Part shown: positions 47,482 to 49,940 of the stretch, one piece after another
Layout: every line of letters starts with the position of its first letter
How positions within the stretch are numbered: the stretch's first letter is position 1
Assembly: GCF_037325665.1 (NCBI RefSeq)
Contig: NC_090253.1
Span: 24,119,411 to 24,183,410 of the forward strand
DNA length: 64,000 bases
From: Littorina saxatilis
Lineage: Eukaryota > Mollusca > Gastropoda > Littorinimorpha > Littorinidae
Direction of reading: 5' to 3'
Made by a program: the position numbers and the translations under genes
The notes under the pieces: generated by a model
Told to the model about the DNA's origin: nothing
What the model saw: the letters and a program-made list of their open reading frames with translations, nothing else
Database searches by the model: none

Positions 47482-48083
47482 GAAAATAATAAAATAAAAG
47501 GGGGGGGGGGGGGTGTTCCCATGAACAAATAGGGCGGGTTGGTTTACATTTCCTTTTTCTTGCGGAGAGGGGGGGGGGGGGGGGGGGGGGGGCAGGCTTT
47601 ATTGAAATGAATCTTTTGATTTGACTTAGGTTGACTTGATGTTGCATTGCCCATCCTCTCTTTATTCCGAATACACTGCACTGACAAGAAACCAAGCATG
47701 AAGTTTTGAGTCAAATGTAAAAAATCAAAACAACCTTCTTCTTTTTTCAGCTGATTATTCCGAGAGCCACGGGAAAACCAGTTGACCAGACCAAAGTCGC
47801 CAAGGGGAGAGAAAGCGTGCGTAAAGTCATTAAAAACCTGGAGAGTTACTACCTCCGCGACACGCCCTTTATCTCCAGCGATGTCATCACAGCCGCGGAT
47901 ATCTTTGGTGCATGCGAACTGATGCAGCTATACGCTGTGTTGGAAGAGAATTTGTACGAGAGCAGTCCCATCGTCAAGGCTTGGATGGAGCGAGTTCGCC
48001 AAGAGACCAACCCTGTGTTTGATGATGCCCATAAGATGGTGTACAGAGTCAGAGACATGTATAAAGGGATGGCAAAACTGTGA
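27031..48083 (+). CDS. Glutathione S-transferase, theta class, with alternative first exons
   Basis: Conjugates glutathione to electrophiles, probably in the cytosol. Exon 1a 27031-27142 or 1b 27620-27731, then 43142-43232, 46551-46707 and 47751-48083. Borders are GT/AG, phases agree, and the product is 230 residues. Exon 1 gives MAL(Q/K)Y(F/Y)YDL(L/M)SQP then RAVYM, close to the theta-class start (human GSTT1 has LDLLSQPCRAVY), with the Ser that activates glutathione. Exon 2 has FITKVNPFQLVPAIND and LTE; exon 3 has IAIVEYLMNTRKLANHWYP and RARVTEYLHWQH; exon 4 carries the helical domain (DVITAADIFGACELMQLY). A Polinton fills intron 1, and MITEs and a SINE fill introns 2 and 3. Theta class is firm; the exact paralogue is not. 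Confidence 0.9.
27573..27581 (-). promoter_or_regulatory. TCAAGGTCA half-site, GST promoter 2
   Basis: TGACCTTGA on the plus strand, 47 bp upstream of the exon 1b ATG. The flanking GCGAGTGCAAAGTTCA is also shared with promoter 1. Confidence 0.5.
27620..27731 (+). CDS. Alternative first exon 1b of the GST gene
   Basis: Encodes MALKYYYDLMSQPCRAVYMF and LRLNKIPHEEKKTDLRK, 112 nt like exon 1a (27031-27142), with the same donor phase. The two differ at about a quarter of residues, including Ser versus Cys after SQP and the whole end of the exon. Both are open, so each can splice to exon 2 at 43142. It may instead be a relic of a tandem gene duplication that lost its other exons. Confidence 0.8.
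28191..28416 (+). repeat. Polinton left terminal inverted repeat
   Basis: Matches 42874-43098 in reverse. Its own outer 47 bp (28191-28237) and inner 47 bp (28370-28416) are also reverse complements with few changes, so the end can fold on itself. Confidence 0.9.
28530..29153 (-). CDS. Polinton protein, 207 aa, hydrophobic Gly/Ala core
   Basis: Starts MTSSVKLYPNIDESAAES. Residues about 30-55 and 110-170 look coiled-coil. Between them is a long Gly/Ala-rich hydrophobic stretch (about 58-105, with TILLATGVGTPVSLILGG) suitable for one or two membrane passes. No family recognised. First of three minus-strand genes that read toward the left end. Confidence 0.7.
   Translation of the reverse strand: MTSSVKLYPNIDESAAESQQFRLAHISNIQKQLEDELEKYSRARRKYSTTYNSLSNASTGSTILASAAGVTGTILLATGVGTPVSLILGGVAAAVGGLSFIASAIMKKIVKKLEKHESISTLASSKLSSLKLSISKALEDSKVSDEEFKQIQTDFDDYKSKKASIQTKTRAEYNKPLDIEDLKKQFLKKGIQIGREEKVKIESLVKS
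29184..30044 (-). CDS. Polinton protein, ~286 aa, unknown
   Basis: Start taken at MSSGPTIAYPVAC, preceded by an AT-rich stretch; a non-ATG extension upstream is not needed. Mixed alpha/beta composition with no membrane segment or motif I recognise. Sits 30 bp from the next gene on the same strand, so may be a co-expressed structural protein. Confidence 0.7.
   Translation of the reverse strand: MSSGPTIAYPVACSTIELKDLADAIDFESNAEVGAVYAFEFTDTGHYKRKEIDDEKKPRFLKLGQIRDVNVPDPIVDDIYYMWKHQNKKWVLSPVIKKIDWEMKFEFVSPYTLVGKDDTFRKSINAKPLIVSLVPAINSRGEVAVKPFHKNNYLIHRKQSVEKDADTIVDFIPKLPIGQNATMIFDIVVRKREETTNTVLMRGINLNWRPLNVEEVRVFIAVQKDSNTIKKQTSNQNVVVNADINNLTEIRSINLTYLDLIAFYYTDKVLSNEQLQSLAETLASEN
30061..30705 (-). 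CDS. Polinton minor capsid (penton-like) protein candidate
   Basis: 214 residues, starting MFITLTNVKTSVPVKLANP. The pattern GGMKVALHEIMYKVTW and GYYDFCTLEKEL resembles the single-jelly-roll minor capsid protein (PX) of Polintons in order and size. Family call rests on pattern memory, not a search. Confidence 0.6.
   Translation of the reverse strand: MFITLTNVKTSVPVKLANPINNQNGGMKVALHEIMYKVTWYNISKKKANNWVRINGKTHSVEDGYYDFCTLEKELFAPVGITASLNHASLIATLTMPKTREVNVEFPTKLLDMLGITNLYKGTRPIDMDVNSVLFVHMRELNTSYNLFNDQRSDLLRILPPSDASFCKMHVPTFKTLQFKDLEEGCHEFLHIDLKNQSGQPVDCLFNITLEIVP
30725..31945 (+). CDS. Polinton protein, ~406 aa, C-terminal membrane anchor
   Basis: ATG at 30725 follows an A-rich leader. Residues 1-340 are a soluble-looking domain rich in Tyr, Asn and His (MIQYKFNKDVKYKTGPYYNP, then WGVHRRYNFDYWPGHTSF). 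An acidic Ser/Asp/His linker follows, then one membrane span at the end (TALVIGGVGVGLLLLYSR). It lies on the opposite strand from both neighbours and its 3' end overlaps that of the next gene. Not recognised. Confidence 0.65.
   Translation: MIQYKFNKDVKYKTGPYYNPKTISFHELDFAVTETESIRVKVPDPFHSYLNPPIKNDSVPKMWNSHPIQFYQNQLNFAIFCATTGCGVSYADHMNNSNLLTKCVYTFHVYYQCRRILSELQAPMPHEKSWNPFNNRINMKVYERLCNEFNIDFKTDFRQKQDKNHGMGTLYLWGVHRRYNFDYWPGHTSFSSNVQVQLGSIEQQHHNAWTTFILDTGKGFTGSGVERINESIRTYAWCLLGSQAQTRSNIMRTSTGFGAQKQLLSNLEDVINSAVDLPSSIKRYQDSLRYARSKVDFAVGNGLYMLPSDLQLQIGTITNYNNEIIIASDTQPLGKGEELNSEIRTMLQPYHNEQKQSVTSEDHAAGEDHSVTSDDQAVSISDDHESQKTALVIGGVGVGLLLLYSR
31922..33124 (-). CDS. Polinton protein, ~400 aa, coiled coil plus membrane segments
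   Basis: Start taken at MAEGGFEDLFEPADDMSEA. Residues about 160-280 form long coiled coils. A hydrophobic segment (ITIASILTALGFAISTLVLT) is followed by a Pro/Ser hinge, a Lys/Leu amphipathic helix and further hydrophobic helices to the end. This architecture is common in Polinton structural genes beside the capsid gene. Its precise name is uncertain. Confidence 0.65.
   Translation of the reverse strand: MAEGGFEDLFEPADDMSEAIPLVPYHHSLHYEVARHELLEGKVRDFYKSLGEEPDVLDPNQFKMEANHLYTTSDKGEKVQLTYKSNPAKFLSKVSLKQKLTANRLRQLDIVPSTRSSSSHVVSLLQQAELGLPTATQIESVPLQDLNKLADEADQLIQEIETSFSEETSLKTPHELLPMREIEALNQSLQTIRGEIANNLSKLGQLDEDINKEKQKLADADDLNLEQEVKNRISKRLKDLQEEKAIRLEVLSNNREQLRTQVSRIKNTIQRILYEDTTLAERIRTLFREQGITIASILTALGFAISTLVLTLTGGTVTPPPPPSPSSPSDPGWVKKQLKHIAELLKKLAAKALDALPGIIGSIVSWLLSFAGKVVGFMAEHLWTLIVLIAGVLLTRIKQK
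33125..33159. promoter_or_regulatory. Divergent AT-rich promoter region in the Polinton
   Basis: Only 35 bp separate the start codons of the coiled-coil gene (minus) and the capsid gene (plus). The stretch is nearly all A/T, like the leaders before most genes in this element. Confidence 0.4.
33160..34443 (+). CDS. Polinton major capsid protein (double jelly-roll)
   Basis: 427 residues, starting MAQSFGSVLDPYRRLKEP. Alternating beta-rich segments (TVRLSFKLELES, IVRKITVKLEGREVMSL) and the C-terminal NKYALWLDLRTTDDNKLHGS fit the Polinton major capsid family. Its length and its position directly before the packaging ATPase agree with that family. Confidence 0.85.
   Translation: MAQSFGSVLDPYRRLKEPLGVKGIRQTVIVTNNPSTIDQNEILTVRFPNLGKNDVIVPGTVRLSFKLELESGSDANRTLAYNVGRAIVRKITVKLEGREVMSLNNADVFLVYADNWLTDNEKKNRVFQGIQSDNGIKVRIGAGDKADNKKDNAVNVAFGNKFCIPLDFELINSHPPFYQGALRDRLSYDLTFNSYDRVMLSEDPEAKYKVSGISLEFDVVNHPELARLIENQYSSKLPIYYERVLNHSTLSKSQADPIWNINLNTPARSMKGILMLFEEPKDSYERQIEKFYNPLINRVYCTIEGQPNQIFASGMLPYQHYDEARKYFTGGRLKDPTSDLVAKDLHLHGVGVEDFLTNKYALWLDLRTTDDNKLHGSGRRIENGSEGITIQIEKEVGSSSKSVKIYVFVVSDAQLNISESRLQDIVY
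34454..35065 (+). CDS. Polinton packaging ATPase (FtsK/HerA-type)
   Basis: 203 residues from MKYLDFLPKDPHCS. Walker A GATGCGKT and Walker B TLFIIDDC are clear, followed by a sensor-like WILTQKYN. The family moves DNA into capsids. Start chosen at the ATG 10 bp after the capsid gene's stop. Confidence 0.88.
   Translation: MKYLDFLPKDPHCSLICGATGCGKTRYVLDLLQTVYINHFEHIVIFCPTIKHNRTYKERKFIWSDQNIFIVNPSDRLNVCLEHYFDLFQNTPTLFIIDDCAAERDIVRKKSALAKLAFSGRHALISVWILTQKYNAVLKDFREQLKTITLFYSKDRDSFEECLRENDVIENKQERERIKNNLKSSKHSKLVLKTDQPVQYVCL
35070..35262 (+). repeat. 12-13-bp minisatellite in the Polinton
   Basis: About fifteen units of AAGTTCTTACTC and variants (AAGTTCTTGTC, AAGTTCCTACCT) between the ATPase gene and the next. 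The open frame through it is Leu/Lys/Phe repeat only. Confidence 0.9.
35295..35822 (+). CDS. Polinton protein, 175 aa, single hydrophobic segment
   Basis: Starts MNCDELLMQTATDIEICD. Central HLSSEDIEKYHGRYESVLG, then a hydrophobic stretch (FGALLVPFVAGLITF) near residue 140 and a charged tail. No family recognised. The tail overlaps the start of the next gene in another frame. Confidence 0.65.
   Translation: MNCDELLMQTATDIEICDSRTIPDKKERLYSLAVCGKTKHYLGQQLTVEEVQHLSSEDIEKYHGRYESVLGSKMVRSIGQTVIGLYTKIFGHFTPLDSEEDLTHDLTHDPVVSKSLESLACGLYYRFGALLVPFVAGLITFKHINFQNKKDDRSVEADSGADENTRSEHSDKETW
35746..36183 (+). CDS. Polinton protein, 145 aa, basic with one membrane span
   Basis: ATG at 35746 lies inside the previous gene, in another frame. 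A basic region (GRVEAGKKLAEWNRQKK) near residue 30 may bind DNA. A span (KVAVAAVVGGGGYLLYKL) near residue 90 is followed by Pro/Lys repeats of KSETP. Not recognised. Confidence 0.65.
   Translation: MTDQLKQTVEQTKIPEVNTVTKKPGRVEAGKKLAEWNRQKKLNQKAKQNIMSEVEQTPNIPEVTKVTQTDQELKSSFLSYRKVAVAAVVGGGGYLLYKLWQGKYKVSEKPKSETPKSETPKPTNKAVQTITKPTVVPAVDSFHME
36214..36444 (+). CDS. Polinton small membrane protein, 76 aa
   Basis: Starts MSSEKTIVNLVYHAAVIGGL. Two hydrophobic segments, about residues 8-30 and 48-60. Preceded by an AT-rich leader and followed within 10 bp by the next ATG. Confidence 0.65.
   Translation: MSSEKTIVNLVYHAAVIGGLSVGYTMLGKSLLRMKPADLGKLDFEDGAKLIGVVTASFATKDFLVKQGIIPENINM
36454..36864 (+). 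CDS. Polinton protein, 136 aa, membrane spans at both ends
   Basis: N-terminal hydrophobic segment (MASLVMMVGGAIVNALAF), a central charged coiled-coil helix (ERERHNKAMEQLAKAQDEYE), and a C-terminal span (EIVFIVIGMAVVYFIARAV). Not recognised. Confidence 0.65.
   Translation: MASLVMMVGGAIVNALAFSGSNYLFSKLQNGEERERHNKAMEQLAKAQDEYEKKRIAQLDFMNDKLRQQGHANKTFANVDAAIQEYYLVTGKKMKTSAPPKLGDFYQPSEEQKVGEIVFIVIGMAVVYFIARAVKS
36886..37848 (+). CDS. Polinton integrase (RVE/DDE family)
   Basis: 320 residues. The catalytic triad pattern is visible: D in HQIDLLYL, D in MIQCDDGKEF, E in AIVESFNKQ. The N-terminus (LSKIYYSPKGYWKG) is typical of Polinton integrases. A C-terminal beta-rich domain follows (QKVRYLYAP, PIWSIDIHEI). 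Related to retroviral-type integrases; inserts the element with a 6-bp duplication. Confidence 0.9.
   Translation: MSDALLSKIYYSPKGYWKGRTAIDKLSDAAGVSQDTAKKWLSKQAVWQIYLPAPRKITRPHFVNIKPNDTHQIDLLYLPHDTVRRKKYKYALTVVDVATRYKDAEPLTEKSAIATAVALQEIYRRGPLKYSRMIQCDDGKEFKGAVNQLLLKHHVTVKRGIPGNHRSQAIVESFNKQLAEKLFSYQYHQEFLDTESKLRNTEWVKRLPSVLRAMNLEVFKATGLRPVDAIKQKTIPVAPKSTTPVALLPFNQKVRYLYAPGEAEGDSRKRATDPIWSIDIHEIKRVVETNPPIYYLREPAPQRAFVKEELQLVPRGTNVK
37882..41346 (+). CDS. Polinton protein-primed DNA polymerase B
   Basis: About 1154 residues from the ATG at 37882; the ATG at 37963 (MEDSVLESLS) is an alternative start that drops a hydrophobic lead. Exonuclease motifs YADFES, FHNLRGYDSH and the YLLADVCLLAD region, then polymerase motifs LDANNLYGWAM, NNSCFGKTMEN and YTDTDSF, are all present. 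A Cys/His cluster (CWICEQSL, then DHDHVSGQFRGAAHSKCN) lies between the exonuclease motifs. An AATAAA at 41507 may serve as the poly(A) signal. Confidence 0.92.
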   Translation: MEALRKNCNFIFLIYIFILSYKIKLTAMEDSVLESLSTVFDTVELQVTDPQNVQSSVQDAIEQIPNNLLIEPPVKVQIVSLIKYKTVSDEVLEVHVSTRQLALNSMAELNGNWADEMMKRFEQAAEDAKMKGSGWSEGEILKIELKLSKFAPIRGRSYIPLPPALVKKRAVLNIKNDDDKCFMWCVLARLYSVKKNAERVSNYHAYRNKLNFTGIEFPVGITSIDKFEQQNKPITVNVYTWDEEDELKPVRISKNSPTIGDCDTNHVDMLLMTDGVKYHYTLIRTMSRLMASTSNHNSKQDFCRRCLLRIPSIHAALIHKQHCKSVDDAVVKLTTPPPDSKVYFKNVCKLQKSPYVVYADFESIIVPYEGPLPKDLPKTVTLSNHQVCSYAFIVVSSDGKHSKPQLYRGPNAAKNFLQQMNQVRNDCSKQLNLSDIVMKPEDQEQFNSTTQCWICEQSLTPNTDNPIVRDHDHVSGQFRGAAHSKCNLQLKFDPKTWKLPIFFHNLRGYDSHLIMQAVTDEYKARCIAQSSEKYMAFTLNSLHFYDSAQHLMGTLESLSSSLTAFPITCKYFDSDLVRKGVYPYEYMDSWERFDEDELPPKDAYFSRLKGKGISDEDYEHAKTAWNKLGCNTMGDYHDQYLLADVCLLADIFENYRRTCMKHYNLDPSHYISAPGMSWDAFLRFTGVKIDLLSDLPTLQMIENGLRGGISMASHNYCKANNKYLDDFDPMKPSNYIMYLDANNLYGWAMCQTLPLRNFKIYSGPFSQCVVMTILKAGPDSRKGWILEVDLDYPLSLHDLHNDYPLAAERLKVNPREPPKLVPNLFHKKKYVCHYRLLQFYIRHGLILKAVHRIILFDQEQFMKPYIMKNTELRTKAADASEKDFFKLMNNSCFGKTMENPHKRKDVRLVTRENEAIKLTSKPQYQDFKYFHEQLYGILMKKLVVKLDKPVFIGFTVLELSKLLMLEFLYDYLKPRYPKSRVLYTDTDSFLLDIPADDIYKDLEAESPAVKGKDSFYDTCDYPKESPLHSNVNKKVIGKMKDEMNGKIIKEYVGLRAKMYSVASEKGVVKKAKGVSKQVVKSSISHDNYKEALFQKRVFHHDNPKISSALHQINTTIVNKKSLDANDTKRVYSSPEYSYAIGHWRINAASNSPSV
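41577..41780 (+). repeat. 103-bp tandem duplication in the Polinton
   Basis: Two near-identical units (41577-41679 and 41680-41780) begin GACGGGTTGGAAGAAACATC and contain the palindrome CTGGCGCTCCAGCCTGGAGC. It lies between the converging polymerase and 258-aa genes and overlaps the latter's 3' end. Confidence 0.9.
41766..42542 (-). CDS. Polinton protein, 258 aa, DUF3102-like helical domain
   Basis: Starts MSQDSISEELERELLPQ. A basic region (KLPRFLSQPKRKLTSLYG, KKRKV) may be a nuclear signal. The C-terminal part (KWEEWLQANIGISPAYSRKL, then REIARLLKPYFSRF) resembles helix-turn-helix-like domains of the DUF3102 kind, suggesting DNA binding; this is inference. Converges on the polymerase gene. 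Confidence 0.6.
   Translation of the reverse strand: MSQDSISEELERELLPQDMDQQSRWSVEQLGIIEEHIFHHNNYVDVLNRMKREGPSESRKLPRFLSQPKRKLTSLYGEQVKKRKVMSPEELHQYLQSKEVDVSKTVRKEVFFFSSEKIGSSDAAIEKLKEGYRQIQRQEATSMCFNLQYGSLLDASFKFFQEEKERGIHKNKWEEWLQANIGISPAYSRKLREIARLLKPYFSRFSTVGLSFIEIYSLRKDLKTMFESNEEIRKYWTSPMQEPLQLQTRSSQVENTQL
42543..42873. other. Polinton right subterminal region
   Basis: Upstream of the 258-aa gene. Holds a short open frame from 42781 (MASRPTGRLDQYARWLQLV) that runs on into the terminal repeat. It could be a small peptide but has no support beyond being open. Confidence 0.35.
42874..43098 (-). repeat. Polinton right terminal inverted repeat
   Basis: Reverse complement of 28191-28416 with only a few differences. 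Ends CTTTCTCT, followed by CAGGCA. The GST exon 2 begins at 43142. Confidence 0.9.
43350..43475. repeat. SINE tail fragment and GT microsatellite
   Basis: 43350-43405 (CACTGGGAAATTCAGGTCAC) resembles the 3' end of the SINE at 46752. (GT)n follows at 43416-43473. Confidence 0.5.
43489..43903 (+). repeat. Tandem decoy copies of the GST exon 3 acceptor
   Basis: At least six degenerate units carry forms of TTTTCAGTATTGCCATAGTG followed by GAAAGAAAATG, at about 43489, 43559, 43607, 43733, 43797 and 43874. More lie at 45488 and 46484 beyond the MITEs. The true exon 3 acceptor at 46541-46562 reads TTCATTTCAG then TATTGCCATAGTGGAA. The array thus appears derived from the acceptor plus the first bases of the exon. 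Confidence 0.7.
44158..44880. other. Insert nested in MITE copy b, with short ORFs and a hairpin
   Basis: Holds a 52-residue open frame at 44278-44436 with a signal-peptide-like start (MHTRLLFLLLLSCLLF). At 44648 an ATG opens MAAPVFRFIK and runs into GTGAGT at 44679, like a first exon and donor. A hairpin lies at 44737-44870. Origin unknown; it may be a captured gene fragment. No function can be given. Confidence 0.4.
44737..44870. repeat. Large imperfect hairpin
   Basis: Arms starting ATTACGAGCTAGTCGTGTGA and ending TCACACGACTAGCTCGTAAT pair over about 40 bp, with a partly paired interior (TTTCAC with GTGAAA). Confidence 0.8.
45540..46388. mobile_element. Hairpin-ended MITE, copy c, full-length
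   Basis: Begins with the palindromic end at 45540 and ends TTTCGCCTAACGCGACTTGT at about 46388. It is head-to-head with copy b across about 67 bp, making a 2.5-kb inverted pair in GST intron 2. Confidence 0.85.
46410..46490 (+). mobile_element. TIR-MITE fragment
   Basis: CCAGGTTTTAAAAATGGGGG, then GTGAACAGAATATCTGAC and GGGAGTCTTAAATCC, as inside the 5925 and 23588 copies. Confidence 0.5.
46752..47057 (-). mobile_element. tRNA-derived SINE (TAGCTCAGTTGGTAGAGC head), full-length
   Basis: Minus strand from 47057: GGTAGCTCAGTTGGTAGAGC (A box), then GGTCGCAGGTTCGAATTCG (B box). The body has CACCACAATGGCACGTAAAA and AAACACGCAGACACC. The tail side is ATAAAGTAATGAAAATG. Starts 45 bp after GST exon 3. 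Related copies are at 62531 and 3343. Confidence 0.8.
47438..47592. repeat. GT microsatellite and two poly-G runs
   Basis: (GT)n at 47441-47480, G runs at about 47500-47513 and 47568-47592. In GST intron 3. Confidence 0.9.
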
Positions 48084-48790
48084 AAGAAAGAGGGGTATGC
48101 TTGTCGTGTGGGGCGCGACCACTGAAGTAAGGATTGTCACAGCTCAGCGCACAGCTGGTGACTGCTATGCTTCTGAGAGAAAATAATCAAGATTAATTGT
48201 AAACAGGACAGATAACAAAAGAACAAATTTAAAGAAAAAAAATTGTAGGAGAGAAGGAAAAGATTTAAAAATATTTGTTCAACAGAATAGCAAGAGGAAA
48301 TATTTTTACATAAGAGACTAACAACTATTTGTGTTTGTGCCCAATATCATGTTACATGTTTGAACATTCGGTGTTAAAAGCTAGCCTCTGCACCCAATTT
48401 CCAGATTTTTGATGGTTTTGAAAAAAAGGAGCATTAATTATAAAAGGAAACATAATGAAGAAAAGTACCGAAAGCTTTGAAAAATAAGAAGCTTATTTTT
48501 GATGCCCAAAGAACTGGTGTGAGCATTTTGACTAAAATAGTTATTTTATATGCCATTACTGTTCAGTTGTACCGATGGAGAGAGAGGGTAGTTTGATATC
48601 CCATCATTGTTTTTATGTGTAATGACTAATAATGTATTGTGTGAGTTGAATGTGTCAATGTGAATTATGTTGTTGATAAACAGAAGATTGTGTTGAAATT
48701 AACCATTATTAAAAAAAGGAAATGAACATGGATATATATATAATGTCATGTGTAGTTTGTTTTTGAGAGCGTATAATCTTTCTGCTGATG
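48084..48790. other. GST 3' UTR and downstream DNA
   Basis: AT-rich sequence after the stop codon. No gene seen, and no unambiguous AATAAA close to the stop. Confidence 0.45.
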
Positions 48791-49056
48791 CAGGGATGGC
48801 CAAATCTCAAAGTTGTAACTCGCCAGCCGGGCGAGTAACTTCAAGAAAGTCACGTACTAGCCTGGCAGAAATTTCCCTGGCCCGGTTGATACCACAGTTG
48901 ATCTGCAGTGTTTACATATGGCTTTAAAACTCTATATGACAACCAAAAGGGTCGCATTTGAACAGAACAGCCGGGCGATTTGCCAAGCGGTTTCTACTAG
49001 CCCGGCGGATTTTTTACTTGCCCCTGGCGACCGGGCGGACGATTTGGCCGTCCCTG
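48791..49056. mobile_element. hAT-like MITE 1
   Basis: Inverted ends CAGGGATGGCCAAATC and GATTTGGCCGTCCCTG. The CAGGG start fits hAT elements. Inside are repeated GCCGGGCGA/GCCCGGC motifs. No clear 8-bp target duplication. Confidence 0.65.
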
Positions 49057-49097
49057 TGATAAGCTTTTCATTTTTTTCTCGCTCTGAGGTCAATAGG

Positions 49098-49450
49098 CAG
49101 GGCTCCCCAAACTATGCACCCCTCAGTGCGTCCTATTCGCACTTGACGCCCAAAACACGCACTAGAAATTCGGAGGGATCCCTGGAGGCACTAAACCTAA
49201 AAAGAGCCGGTCCCAGGACGCACTAAATGTTGGTTATCGTTCGTACCCTAGGGTACTTTTTTCAGACAGTAGTCTATAGCTAGTGCAAGCACCTGCAATG
49301 CCAATTTAACATGGGAACAACATGGGAAGGAGACTGGAGCAGATGTAGACCATCTATAACTCTGCTGTGGGGGTCCATGGACCCTTTACAAATTCAAAGT
49401 TGGAGTCCCAGCTGACCGGCCTCAAAGTGGACCGCCTGTGGGGAGCCCTG
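49098..49450. mobile_element. hAT-like MITE 2
   Basis: Inverted ends CAGGGCTCCCCA and TGGGGAGCCCTG, a different family from the neighbour 41 bp away. No coding frame. Confidence 0.65.
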
Positions 49451-49940
49451 GTAGTTTTGTGTGTGTATTTGATTCCATTTTGAATTAAAATCTACACAAT
49501 ATTTTTGTTTTGTTTAGATCTTTTTCTCTGTCAGTCTGTCACTCACACACACACACGTGCGCGCGCACACACACACACACACTGGCCCACACCCACCATG
49601 TACCAATGCACCCCCCTGACTTCATTATCGCCAAGAAAAATGCTTATAATCAGCTGTATACGTGTTGCATAACTTCATTACAAAAAAACAAGAGATGTTA
49701 AAACTTTAAAAACAAAACAAAAAAACAATCACCCTTTGCATAAATCATTAAATGGTCTATGGTCACACACACACGATACCAAGGAAGACAACCTTAAATT
49801 AGCACTGACTCAAAAGTTCTAGAAGTGTTCTCCCTTGCCATTTCCGGCGTTGCATAACCAGCGCGAAACTCTTGTTATAAAAAACACACCTCTTGCTTGT
49901 TCTGTCAAAGTATTTAGAGCCGACACCTCATGCTGACATC

